Assembly: GCA_938074045.1 (NCBI GenBank)
Contig: CALJGI010000002.1
Span: 1 to 64,000, forward strand
Direction of reading: 5' to 3'
Length of the DNA stretch: 64,000 nt
Origin: an uncultured Halieaceae bacterium
Lineage (GTDB): Bacteria; Pseudomonadota; Gammaproteobacteria; Pseudomonadales; Halieaceae
Below the pieces are notes generated by a model that was given only the letters and a program-made list of their open reading frames with translations, was not told the DNA's origin and ran no database searches. Each line of letters opens with the position of its first letter. Positions within the stretch are counted from its first letter, which is position 1. Below, piece by piece: positions 25,727 to 34,898 of this stretch. The position numbers and the translations under genes were made by a program.

Positions 25727-27952
25727 TTACTTCAGGTCAAAACGATCCGCCTGCATCACTTTAGACCAAGCGGCCACAAAGTCATTAACCAACTTATCCG
25801 CGCCATCTTCGCTGGCGTAAACTTCCGACAAAGCACGCAATTCGCTGTTTGATCCAAAAATCAGATCTACACTGGTCGCAGTCCACTGCAATTCACCGTT
25901 CGAGCGACTATGCCCTTCGTATACTCCTTCGTTGCTGTCAGATTTCGACCACACCGTGCCGATATCCAGCAGATTGACGAAGAAGTCGTTACTCAGTATG
26001 CCCGGGTTACCGGTCAGTACACCATGTGATGAACCGCCGGCATTTGCCCCTAGTACCCGCAATCCACCAATCAGCGCTGTCATTTCAGGTACAGTCAGCC
26101 CGAGTAAATCAGCTTTTTCTACAAGCATTTCAGTCGGTGACCCATAACTATCAGCACTATAATAATTGCGGAAAGCATCAGCCTTTGGTTCGAGAACCGC
26201 AAAAGATTTCACGTCAGTGCTCGCCTGGTCCGCATCGCCGCGTCCTGCCGTGAAAGGAACTTTAATATTCACACCCGCCGCCTCAGCGGCCTGCTCAATT
26301 GCCACGGCTCCTGCCAGAACGATGGTATCGGCAAGTGAAATCTGCTTACCCCGGGATGCGGATTCATTGAACTCACCTTGGATTTTCTTAAGTCTGCCCA
26401 GCACCTTGGAAAGTTCTGTGGGGTCATTCACCGTCCAGTTGTTTTGTGGCGCCAGGCTAACTCTGGCTCCATTAGCGCCACCACGCATGTCGGTATCCCT
26501 ATACGTGGAAGCAGACGCCCATGCTACACGCACCAGTTCGGCAGTGTTCAAACCAGATTTAATAATCGTCTTTTTAATCTTGGCTGCGTCGCGATCTGAA
26601 ATGAGCTTGTGGTCGGGAGTGGGCACAACATCCTGCCAGACGAAGGTTTTCTCCGGCACATCACCACCGACGTAGCGAGAGACAGGTCCAAGATCTCTGT
26701 GGGTCAACTTGAACCAGGCTTCAGCAAAGGACCGATCAAACTCTTTCGGGTTATTGAGGAAGCGCTCCGATATCTCTCGGAAACCGGGGTCCAGCTTAAG
26801 GGCAAGATCGGTGGTAAACATAATGGGAGCGTGCCGCTTTCCTTCAATATGGGCATCTGGAACCATGCTGGCAGCAGATTCATCGGTGGGTACCCACTGT
26901 GTTGCGCCTGCGGGGCTCTTTGTCTGTTTCCACTCGTAGCGGAACAGATTGTCTAGATACATGATGGACCAGCGTGTGGGTGTCGCTGTCCAAGCGCCCT
27001 CCAGACCGCTGGTCATCGTGTCAGAACCCCTACCACTGCCACAGCTGTTTTTCCATCCAAGACCCTGGTCTTCTATTGGAGCAGCTGCTGGTTCAGGGCC
27101 AACACAATCGTCCGGCTTCGCACCATGTGCTTTGCCGAGTGTATGACCGCCGGCTACAAGAGCAACAATTTCAGCGTCGTTCATAGCCATGTTCCCGAAT
27201 GATTCGCGCATATGTTGCGCCGCTGAAAGTGGGTCACTATTGCCATTAGGTCCCTGAGGGTTAACGTAGATAAGACCCATTTGTACTGCACCCAGCGGCC
27301 TTTTTAGTTTGCCGTTCTCGTCATAGCGCTTGTCATTGGCCAGCATTTTCGTTTCGGCACCCCAATAGACAAGATCAGCTTCCCATTCGTCTTCGCGGCC
27401 ACCGGCAAAACCGAGGGTCTCGAAGCCCATCGATTCCAAAGACACATTGCCGGCAAGAATCATCAGGTCAGCCCAGGAAACACTCTGGCCATATTTCTGC
27501 TTGACCGGCCACATCAAGCGCTTGGCTTTATCGAGATTGGCGTTGTCGGGCCAGCTATTAAGAGGTTCAAACCGGTGCTGCCCACCGTCTGCTCCACCGC
27601 GGCCATCATGCACTCTGTAGGTTCCGGCGCTATGCCAGGCCATTCTGATCATAAGGCCTCCGTAATGGCCCCAATCGGCAGGCCACCAATCCTGCGAAGT
27701 CGTCAGGGTTTCTTCTATATCAGCTTTCAGCTGCTTAATATCTACTTTGCTAAAAGCTTCAGCGTAGTCAAAATTATCCCCATAGGGGTTTGATCTTGCA
27801 TCGTGTGCTCGTAGCGGTGCCAGGTTCAGCATATCCGGCCACCAGAACTGATTTGGCCGGGGTTCGGTCTGCGCGAGACCCGGGATTGATCCGGCTAACG
27901 ATGCTGCAACAACGGCGGCAGCGACTACCAATTTTTTATAAGAGACATTCAT
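25727..27952 (-). CDS. katG: Catalase-peroxidase KatG with export signal
   Basis: A 741-aa haem enzyme that dismutates H2O2 and oxidises phenolic donors. Distal haem residues are R103, W106 and H107 ([12 protein letters not shown]). The KatG-specific cross-linked triad would be W106-Y229-M255, and the proximal haem ligand is H270 ([12 protein letters not shown]). The duplicated, non-haem C-terminal half is complete. The N-terminus ([28 protein letters not shown]) is a signal peptide, so this is an exported KatG like KatP, not the usual cytoplasmic form. GGAG precedes the ATG by 9 nt. It is a single gene with its own terminator. Confidence 0.95.
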   Translation of the reverse strand: MNVSYKKLVVAAAVVAASLAGSIPGLAQTEPRPNQFWWPDMLNLAPLRAHDARSNPYGDNFDYAEAFSKVDIKQLKADIEETLTTSQDWWPADWGHYGGLMIRMAWHSAGTYRVHDGRGGADGGQHRFEPLNSWPDNANLDKAKRLMWPVKQKYGQSVSWADLMILAGNVSLESMGFETLGFAGGREDEWEADLVYWGAETKMLANDKRYDENGKLKRPLGAVQMGLIYVNPQGPNGNSDPLSAAQHMRESFGNMAMNDAEIVALVAGGHTLGKAHGAKPDDCVGPEPAAAPIEDQGLGWKNSCGSGRGSDTMTSGLEGAWTATPTRWSIMYLDNLFRYEWKQTKSPAGATQWVPTDESAASMVPDAHIEGKRHAPIMFTTDLALKLDPGFREISERFLNNPKEFDRSFAEAWFKLTHRDLGPVSRYVGGDVPEKTFVWQDVVPTPDHKLISDRDAAKIKKTIIKSGLNTAELVRVAWASASTYRDTDMRGGANGARVSLAPQNNWTVNDPTELSKVLGRLKKIQGEFNESASRGKQISLADTIVLAGAVAIEQAAEAAGVNIKVPFTAGRGDADQASTDVKSFAVLEPKADAFRNYYSADSYGSPTEMLVEKADLLGLTVPEMTALIGGLRVLGANAGGSSHGVLTGNPGILSNDFFVNLLDIGTVWSKSDSNEGVYEGHSRSNGELQWTATSVDLIFGSNSELRALSEVYASEDGADKLVNDFVAAWSKVMQADRFDLK

Positions 27953-28494
27953 GAGTAGAACTCCTGTTTAAACAAGCATTAATCCGACACTTCCATTAAA
28001 GCCGTGATCCGTATATTTAACAAATGAATTGATTAGCTAAAATAAATCGTAAAAACCGATTGATCTTCCAATGCCCTTGGAGCAAAAAACAATCCCACAG
28101 CCCCCTACGATGATGAACTCAAGGTTGTACGCTAATTTTTTCCAAGGAAGACATCTCAGACTATATTTGGATTAATACTTTCAAGTCTGGCTTCGAAGGT
28201 TTATCTGGCTCACCATAAACGACGAATGTCCGGAACGTCTATATCTACAGCTTTCCGCGTCACCTTATCATATACACAATACGCTGCGGTTATAATTATC
28301 TTCCACCCCCCGTTGATCCATCATCAACAAGGGTCCGGCGCAAACGTAAACAACACCGTCTATCACAGAGTAGATGCTACCGGACGCTACCTGAACGATG
28401 ACACCACCGCTCCACTGAGCATTTTATTGCTTGATAACGGTTTTGCCAGTATGGATGCAGCTCAGCTGCTCCTGAGAGCTGCGAAGTCATGCTT
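27953..28494. other. Gene-free region upstream of katG
   Basis: About 540 bp between katG and the RND transporter gene; both genes read on the minus strand, away from or into this region. The only plus-strand frame (28226-28525) runs into the transporter gene and looks non-coding. No OxyR-like site could be picked out with confidence. Confidence 0.5.
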
Positions 28495-31400
28495 TCACAT
28501 CACAGCGATGGAGGCCGGTTTCTGAGTGCCAGCGGTGGATATTTTCCGCTTCAGTAAATGAGGCAAGGTCAGCATCGCGGGAGTTGCTACCAGTGTGAGA
28601 ATAGTGGCGAAGGCGAGCCCAAAGACGATAGCCTGAGAAAGTGGAGCCCAAAAAATGGCCATTTCACCTTCGGCACGAATAGTTCGGGAAACCAGATCGA
28701 TCGAATAACCGCAAGCGAGAGGCAGCAATCCACACACCGTCGTTACAGTGGTCAAAAGAACAGGTCTTAAACGCTGTGTCGTGGCTCTCACAACCAAGGA
28801 TTCTACTGTGCAACTAGGGTGCGCCCGGCGCAAGTGATTAAAAGTGTCGATGAGAATAATATTGTTGTTCACCACGATTCCTGCCAACGCGAGGATTCCA
28901 ACGCCGGTCAGCAGCGCGCTGAAGGGCTTGGCTAGTAACAGCAGGCCCAATAGCACTCCAGCTGTCGACATAACAACGCCAAGAAGGATAAGGGTGCTCT
29001 GATAAAAGTCGTTGAACTGGGTGACCAGTAGAATAAACATCAAGGCAAGGGACAAGGCGAATGCTGCAGATACAAAGGCAATCGATTCAGATTGCTCTTC
29101 GTTGGCACCCCGAAACCGGATATTTATATCCGCATCAAAGGTTTGCTGTTGCAGCCAGGACTCAATCTCGTTCACCATGGTCTGCGCGAGCACTCCATCA
29201 ACCACGTCGGCTTTGATCAATTCTACCGGAACGCCATCAATCCGTTGGAAAGAGTCAACGCCTGGCCCTGGCTCGATCTTGACAAAATTGCTAAGCGGCA
29301 CCATACCTTCACGTGTACTTAGCTGCAGTTTCTGGATAGCATTAATGCCGCGCTCCTCGCGGGGGTAGCGTACCCGGATATCGACAGCGTCATCTGCATC
29401 GTCTGGCCGGTACTCTGCTATCTTCACACCATTGGTTACCAATTGGACTGCCAGTCCCGCCGATGCGACATCGGCTCCATAGATTGCAGCCTGGCGTCGA
29501 TCCACCATCGCTTGCCACTCTATTGATTCAAGAGCGGCAGTGTCATCGATATCGACGAGTTCAGGCAGTGTATCCAGGTAACTTCGAATCTTCTCCATCG
29601 CGGGCTCAAGCGCATCTCTATTCCCGGATGTTAACTCTATCTGTATAGGTTTACCCACCGGAGGGCCCTTTTCCAGAGGTCGAATTTCAACGCGTATACC
29701 CGCAAGATGAGCCGTGCGTTGCCTGACTTCCCGCATGATCTCATTGCCACCCAAATCTCTCTCTGACTCAGGATAGAGCTCAAGAAAGATTGATCCTATT
29801 CGGTCCGAACTACTACTTTCGAATATGCCGGCACTGACCCCGGGCAGCATGGCGGTTGTATTGATAAACCGAATGCCTTCAATGCCAATAATTTCTTCCT
29901 CAACCTCAAGTACGAGTTTGTTTGTCTCTTCGGCGGAGAAATTACCTCTGCCCAACACTGATACCTGGATGAACTGAGGGTCTGCATCGGAAAAGAAGAT
30001 CGTACCAGCACCGAACTTTCCATACGCCCAGAAAATGCCGACGAGCAAGGTAGCTATTACACCCAAAGTCATCGCGGGCCGCATGCATACGACGGTTAAA
30101 AATCGTGCAAATCTTCCCGTAAGTGTGGTCAATTCTGTGGGATCTCCAATGTCCCGGGTGTTTTGGTTTCTGCTGCTGTTCAACAGGTAGTCAGAAGGCT
30201 TCCCGAGCAGCGAGCCGAGCACCGGGCCAAACACCAAAGCATAGAGAAGTGACCCTAGCAGTACAGTGAAAACGGTGACAGGAAGGTAGCTCATGAACTG
30301 TCCTGAAACGCCCGGCCACAACATCATCGGCAAAAAGGCAACCAGAGTTGTACCTGTAGAAGCAGTAACCGGCCAGAACATCCGCTTTACGGACTCAGCA
30401 TAGGCTGATCGGTGGTCCATGCCTTCTGCCATCTTTCGATTCGCGTACTCTGTGACAACGATGCCACCGTCTATCAGTAAGCCTAGTCCAAGCAACATCC
30501 CAAACATGACCATGAAGTTGAAGGTATAGCCCAGCAGGTAGATGATGCTTATAGAGAAGAGTAGTGAAAATGGTATGCCCAGGCCAACCACCAGGCCACT
30601 TCTGAATCCCATCGTGGCTACAACCAGCACCATAACCAGTGCCAACGCAGTGAGAATATTGCCTTCGAGCTCCTCGACTTGTACCACTGCAAACTCAGCC
30701 TGATTTTGCGAGACTATGACTTCGACGCCGCCTGGCAAATTGGGTTTTTCTGACTCAATGATCGCCAATACGCTGTCAACACTGTCTATGACATTTGCAT
30801 TGGCACGTTTTCGAACCTCGACAGAAATAGAGCTGCGACCGTTGTATCTGGCGTAGCTCGTGCGGTCTTTGAAAGTTCGCCGTATCGTGGCCACGTCCTG
30901 AAGTTGCACCACCGTATCCCGCGAGACACGAATCGGCAAATCGCGGATATCTTCAACTTCTTCTACAACTGCAGGCACTTTTACCGCAAATCTACCTTGC
31001 CCCACATTGACGCTACCCGCGGGAATAAGGCGATTGTTACGCTGTAGAGTCCTTATCAATTCTTCGGCGGAGATTTCATATGAGCTCAGTACCTCGGGAT
31101 CGATGGTAATCTCTAGAACCTCGTCTCTGTGGCCTCGCATATCGGCTCTAAGTACCGCAGGCAGAGATTCCATTTTTTTCTGTAAATTGATAGCCGTACG
31201 ATACAGCAATCGTTCACTTACATTGTCTCCAATGAAGTTGACTTGAAGCATTGGAAACGCATCTGTATTGAGTTCTTCAACGAAAGGTTCTTCGGCTGTA
31301 GCGGGTATCTCTGCCCTAGCGCGACTGACGGCTTCACGCACCTCGGTGATGGCCTGGCTCAGGTCTTGTGATACGTCAAACTCGATCAGAAATGAGGCCA

Positions 31401-31665
31401 TGCCCTCGGCGGCAGTTGACTTCAGCTCTACCAGGCCTTCAAGTTTGCGCAGTTCAGCTTCCATGGGTTGAACCAACAGACGTTCTGAATCTTCGGGGGA
31501 AATGCCATCGTGTACCACTCCAACATAAAAGAGCGGCAACTCGATGAGCGGATCATTGGCAATCGGTAACGCGTTTCTAGCCATCACTCCGGCAATAATC
31601 AGCACGACGAATAATGAAAGGGTCGTACGGTTTCTGCTGAAAACCGCATCTATGAACGTGTTCAT
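28495..31665 (-). CDS. RND-family efflux transporter, inner-membrane pump
   Basis: A 1056-aa proton-driven pump of the resistance-nodulation-division type, which forms a tripartite envelope channel with a membrane fusion protein and a TolC-like outer protein (not encoded here). Twelve membrane helices occur in two groups with large periplasmic loops after helix 1 and helix 7. The proton-relay aspartate lies in GLLIDGGIVVTEYANRKM of helix 4 (around residue 400); the usual second Asp (DD) is Gly. The gene overlaps the fusion-protein gene by 4 bp (ATGA). The distant branch is similar to broad-range or uncharacterised RND pumps. Substrate unknown; hydrophobic toxic compounds are likely. Confidence 0.9.
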   Translation of the reverse strand: MNTFIDAVFSRNRTTLSLFVVLIIAGVMARNALPIANDPLIELPLFYVGVVHDGISPEDSERLLVQPMEAELRKLEGLVELKSTAAEGMASFLIEFDVSQDLSQAITEVREAVSRARAEIPATAEEPFVEELNTDAFPMLQVNFIGDNVSERLLYRTAINLQKKMESLPAVLRADMRGHRDEVLEITIDPEVLSSYEISAEELIRTLQRNNRLIPAGSVNVGQGRFAVKVPAVVEEVEDIRDLPIRVSRDTVVQLQDVATIRRTFKDRTSYARYNGRSSISVEVRKRANANVIDSVDSVLAIIESEKPNLPGGVEVIVSQNQAEFAVVQVEELEGNILTALALVMVLVVATMGFRSGLVVGLGIPFSLLFSISIIYLLGYTFNFMVMFGMLLGLGLLIDGGIVVTEYANRKMAEGMDHRSAYAESVKRMFWPVTASTGTTLVAFLPMMLWPGVSGQFMSYLPVTVFTVLLGSLLYALVFGPVLGSLLGKPSDYLLNSSRNQNTRDIGDPTELTTLTGRFARFLTVVCMRPAMTLGVIATLLVGIFWAYGKFGAGTIFFSDADPQFIQVSVLGRGNFSAEETNKLVLEVEEEIIGIEGIRFINTTAMLPGVSAGIFESSSSDRIGSIFLELYPESERDLGGNEIMREVRQRTAHLAGIRVEIRPLEKGPPVGKPIQIELTSGNRDALEPAMEKIRSYLDTLPELVDIDDTAALESIEWQAMVDRRQAAIYGADVASAGLAVQLVTNGVKIAEYRPDDADDAVDIRVRYPREERGINAIQKLQLSTREGMVPLSNFVKIEPGPGVDSFQRIDGVPVELIKADVVDGVLAQTMVNEIESWLQQQTFDADINIRFRGANEEQSESIAFVSAAFALSLALMFILLVTQFNDFYQSTLILLGVVMSTAGVLLGLLLLAKPFSALLTGVGILALAGIVVNNNIILIDTFNHLRRAHPSCTVESLVVRATTQRLRPVLLTTVTTVCGLLPLACGYSIDLVSRTIRAEGEMAIFWAPLSQAIVFGLAFATILTLVATPAMLTLPHLLKRKISTAGTQKPASIAVM

Positions 31666-32840
31666 AAGGTAGCGATTTGATCAGCCGTAGCAGTTTCTGC
31701 GATATAACGTGGCTCTACTATGTCACCCAGTGCCACATATTGCTGACCCACAGTAATAATGTGGGCCCAATCAGCGAGCCCAGTAACCCAGGTGCCTTCT
31801 TCATTATCGTCCAGAATAACAACGGGCTGAAATACGACGGTATTTGCCGAGTCCAGCACTTTTAAACCAATGACGCCAGCATCATTCAAGGAGAGCAATG
31901 AGGGAGCCACAAGATGCGCGGTCACTTCTTCTACGGCGATGTCCATGGTCACGGTTAAGCCAGACCGGATACTGTGGTCGGTATTGTCGATGGAGATTTC
32001 TACCGGATAGGTTCGAGTTTTTGGGGCACTGTGACTGGCAACAAAGGACAGCACTCCTTGTAGCTCCCGGCCCGATGCAGTCCACCCACGTGCCGGTTCA
32101 CCACCCCTAAGACTATCCACTTCAGACTCGCTCACATGAGCGACAACCAGCATGGGATTGAGATCTATGAGGGTCACGCAGGTAGTACCTGGATCAGCAT
32201 GGTCACCCACATTGACATGTAATTTATCAACGACACCGTCAAAGGGAGCAAGAATCTTCGTACGGGCCAGATTTAGCCTCTGTCGGTGAAGTTTAGCTTT
32301 TGCTGCCTCTCGACGTGCTTCTGCCTTAGCGATGTCAACATCCGAAAGCAGGTTCTTCTGCTTCAAGCGCAAGCTGCCCTGGTATTCAATGCTTGCCGTT
32401 TCATACATAGCCAGCGCCTCTTGCAGAGCTACACCACGATCGTCTATGTCCAGCTCGCACAACAGGTCTCCCTGTTTGACATGCTCACCCCGATTCGCGG
32501 GCATGGCAACGACCCTACCAGCTAGCTCAGATTTGACATCAACCATACGCTTGCTTTCAGTCCTGCCGCGCAGTTGAACATGCCGGACTCGACGTTCAGC
32601 TGGAATGATGGCGACACGGACCTGGCTGCCAAGTCTGTCAGCGCTTTTCCCAGCGCTGCCACCATGCTCACCAGATTCGATAATTATTTCGTGCTGGCCG
32701 GGCACACCCGGGTTTCCAGATAGTTGCCCCGAACCAAGCCATAGAGCTATTGTCACAAATACAATCGAGGCAGAGGTGAGATTTTTTGACATTAGTGGCA
32801 CCGAAATCGCGGCTAAACGCCGCATTAGATTAAAAAACAC
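31662..32840 (-). CDS. RND efflux periplasmic membrane-fusion protein
   Basis: A 392-aa adaptor that bridges the RND pump and the outer-membrane channel. An N-terminal hydrophobic segment (about 18-40) anchors it. A lipoyl-like half (VVAMPANRGEHVKQGDLLCELD), an alpha-helical hairpin (about 140-185) and the second lipoyl half (ILAPFDGVVDKLHVNVGDHAD) follow in order, and then beta-barrel segments. The start shown is GTG at 32840; ATG at 32825 or 32792 is also possible, as no ribosome site is decisive. It is the first gene of the operon, overlapping the pump gene by 4 bp. Confidence 0.88.
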   Translation of the reverse strand: MFFNLMRRLAAISVPLMSKNLTSASIVFVTIALWLGSGQLSGNPGVPGQHEIIIESGEHGGSAGKSADRLGSQVRVAIIPAERRVRHVQLRGRTESKRMVDVKSELAGRVVAMPANRGEHVKQGDLLCELDIDDRGVALQEALAMYETASIEYQGSLRLKQKNLLSDVDIAKAEARREAAKAKLHRQRLNLARTKILAPFDGVVDKLHVNVGDHADPGTTCVTLIDLNPMLVVAHVSESEVDSLRGGEPARGWTASGRELQGVLSFVASHSAPKTRTYPVEISIDNTDHSIRSGLTVTMDIAVEEVTAHLVAPSLLSLNDAGVIGLKVLDSANTVVFQPVVILDDNEEGTWVTGLADWAHIITVGQQYVALGDIVEPRYIAETATADQIATL

Positions 32841-33150
32841 ATGCTATGAGCCGACCTTCTCCCCATGTGCGGTTGACTATGCAGATTCATACGTATGGAG
32901 TGCTTGATCGGACTTCCGACTGGCTTAAATATTTCCCACAAACCGCCATGCCTAGCCGACTGCAGTATCCAGCAGCGCTATGTCCTCTTGCCGCAGCCTG
33001 CTAGTCCTTATCTGATAAAGTAAAAACCCAATCATGCAGATTAAATGCAGTCTTGGGTGCATTAACTGGAGCTACGCAGAGAGTTTGAAAGAGTTTTTTG
33101 TATTTCAGATTGCCCTTCTCAGACATCTGAGTTGTATTTCGAGCTATCAT
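32841..33150 (-). other. Long leader between RND promoter and first gene
   Basis: About 310 bp of non-coding sequence separates the predicted start of transcription (about 33160) from the GTG of the fusion protein. No small gene or clear riboswitch is recognised in it. A local repeat (TGCAGATTAAATGCAG near 33035) is the only structure seen. Confidence 0.4.
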
Positions 33151-33165
33151 GTTCACTATGTTAAC
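33151..33165. promoter_or_regulatory. Palindromic operator, downstream copy
   Basis: GTTCACTATGTTAAC, a near palindrome of the form GTTnACTnAGTnAAC, lies just past the -10 box of the RND promoter, over the likely transcription start. The other copy is exactly 30 bp away. Confidence 0.6.
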
Positions 33166-33194
33166 ATCTTAGCCACCAATGTTTACTAAGTCAA
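33166..33194 (-). promoter_or_regulatory. Sigma70-type promoter of the RND operon
   Basis: On the minus strand TTGACT (33189-33194) and TAAGAT (33166-33171) are separated by exactly 17 bp. The -35 hexamer lies inside one 15-bp palindrome and the other palindrome begins immediately after the -10, so bound repressor would block RNA polymerase. Confidence 0.65.
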
Positions 33195-33195
33195 C
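33181..33195. promoter_or_regulatory. Palindromic operator, upstream copy
   Basis: GTTTACTAAGTCAAC fits GTTnACTnAGTnAAC with all paired positions intact. It covers the -35 box of the RND promoter. The 15-bp size and dyad fit a TetR-type regulator, which is not encoded next door. Confidence 0.6.
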
Positions 33196-33300
33196 AATGA
33201 TTTATTATGAGCTATATGTGATCCAGCAATCCGGGGCGCCTACTTACCTACACAAACGAAGAATCGATAGACACTGTGTTGCATTCCACATACCCTCCGA

Positions 33301-33618
33301 TCAGGCTTCTTCATCCAATTGCCATACACATTTGGATGCGTTACTCAACGTCCTTAGAGGCATCTGAATGCTCTCAGCTTTCTTGTTCGCATCGCGAAAT
33401 ACACCAACGGTTAACGCCACGCCACCGAAACATAAAACATGTGCCATCCAAACGTAACCAAATTGGAAAATAGACAAGAAAGACAGACTGAATACCATAC
33501 TCCACATCCAACCCAATACCTGCATAAAATAATGCTGACTGGCCAGATCCAGATGCCGCAAGGGGTTATGTCGATTGTCCATTACAACTTTCCAACTCAT
33601 GCATATAGCGTCTTTCAT
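33301..33618 (-). CDS. Small membrane protein of unknown function
   Basis: A 105-aa protein with two predicted membrane segments (about residues 33-55 and 57-75), between a His/Asn-rich N-terminus and a charged C-terminus. Short aromatic blocks such as WSMVFSLSFLSIFQFGYVW are seen. The ATG at 33618 has GGAG 4-5 nt upstream; the longer reading from 33681 adds non-membrane residues without a ribosome site. No family is recognised. It lies upstream of the RND promoter, on the same strand, and is divergent from the DJ-1/PfpI gene. Confidence 0.55.
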   Translation of the reverse strand: MKDAICMSWKVVMDNRHNPLRHLDLASQHYFMQVLGWMWSMVFSLSFLSIFQFGYVWMAHVLCFGGVALTVGVFRDANKKAESIQMPLRTLSNASKCVWQLDEEA

Positions 33619-33756
33619 TTTACTCCATCCTCTGAACGCCAACGTCTGTGAATATACGATCACGGGGGACATGTGGTTCACATTGCCTGTCTGAATTTCA
33701 CATTAATTTCACATTGTGCAAGGTAATCTACCCGCAAATACGACCAGGTGGATACC

Positions 33757-34833
33757 ATGTTAAAGAAAATCGCTTTATCATTTTTAATAGTCGTCTCTGT
33801 GGGGACGGCGTCGGTTTACGGTGGTAAAGAATGGATTAAGGGCCTAGTGCCAGACAAGGCTCATTTTATTGACCTCAAAAAGACCACGACCACTGACCTA
33901 CCCTATCTGACGACAGATATCCCGTCTAATCGCGGCAACATTCTCGCTGTGGTCACCAACACAGATTCAATGGGTGAAGGCAAAAGGACAGGCTATGAAC
34001 ACACTGAGCTGGCACGAGCGTATTGGGTTTTCGTAGCTAATGGTTTTGTTGTCGATATCGCCAGCCCAAAAGGCGGGAAGCCCCCTGTTGTGGTCGATGG
34101 TGAAGACATGGGAGCCTACGACTATGCTTTTCTGAATGACACTGCCATTCAAGAAAAAATCGATAATTCCATTCCATTGACAGAGATTGATCCCCGAGAT
34201 TACGAAGCTGTTTATTTTGTCGGCGGCAAAGGAACTATGTTTGATTTTCCTGACAATAATGAGGTTCATCGAATCACAAAAGCCTTATACCAGAACGGAA
34301 AAGTGGTGAGCGCTGTCTGCCATGGGCCAGCTGCACTCGTAAATGTGAAACTGGATAATGGTGAGTTTCTGATTGCCAATAAAACAATCAGTGGTTTTAC
34401 CAATGAAGAAGAATTGACATTGATCCCAGAGGCAAAAGATATTTTTCCTTTTCTACTCGAAGATAAGTTGGTTGCTCGGGGCGCGAAATTTACCGCAGGT
34501 AAAACCTATCTGGAACAGGTCAGTCAGGACGGTAAACTGATTACAGGACAGAATCCGTGGTCGGTATGGGCTATGTCTGAGTTGGTCGTCAAAGAGTTGG
34601 GCTACCAGCCCAAGACGCGGGAAAGAACTCCTGAGGAATTCTCTGTCGACCTGTTAATGACCTATGAAAAATCAGGTTTGGAATCAGCGAAAACAGCCGT
34701 GCAAACACAGCCGGAGTCTTATCAGCGAGTACTCATAGTAATGCATGCCATCCTCGCGTTTATGCAATTTGAAATCGGCAAAGGACTGGACATTCTCAGC
34801 CTGGCCTCACAGCTGCGAGATTTAACTTCATAA
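33757..34833 (+). CDS. Exported DJ-1/PfpI (class I GATase-like) protein
   Basis: A 358-aa protein. The core (about 40-280) is a DJ-1/PfpI/Hsp31-like fold: GGKGTMFDFPDNNEV, then the nucleophile elbow SAVCHGPAALVNV with its reactive Cys, and DKLVARGAKFTAG. Members act as deglycases, chaperones or glyoxalase III. A signal peptide (about 1-20) exports it, and a C-terminal helical extension of about 80 aa (from TRERTPEEF) is not part of the usual 230-aa family. The ATG at 33757 has AGGTGG 5 nt upstream; the GTG at 33748 is less suitable. A single gene. Confidence 0.82.
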   Translation: MLKKIALSFLIVVSVGTASVYGGKEWIKGLVPDKAHFIDLKKTTTTDLPYLTTDIPSNRGNILAVVTNTDSMGEGKRTGYEHTELARAYWVFVANGFVVDIASPKGGKPPVVVDGEDMGAYDYAFLNDTAIQEKIDNSIPLTEIDPRDYEAVYFVGGKGTMFDFPDNNEVHRITKALYQNGKVVSAVCHGPAALVNVKLDNGEFLIANKTISGFTNEEELTLIPEAKDIFPFLLEDKLVARGAKFTAGKTYLEQVSQDGKLITGQNPWSVWAMSELVVKELGYQPKTRERTPEEFSVDLLMTYEKSGLESAKTAVQTQPESYQRVLIVMHAILAFMQFEIGKGLDILSLASQLRDLTS

Positions 34834-34898
34834 ATCCGACCCATGCATGGAAGAGAGATTCGTAACTGGATCGCAATGCGTTCTGGCCTCGAATCCAG

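Noticed and set aside
27953..28494. OxyR-binding site upstream of katG
   Set aside because: No segment matched the spaced ATAG/CTAT pattern well enough to report.
28226..28525. 99-aa plus-strand frame in the gap upstream of katG
   Set aside because: It runs into the 3' end of the RND pump gene on the other strand, has a random-looking composition and no ribosome site.
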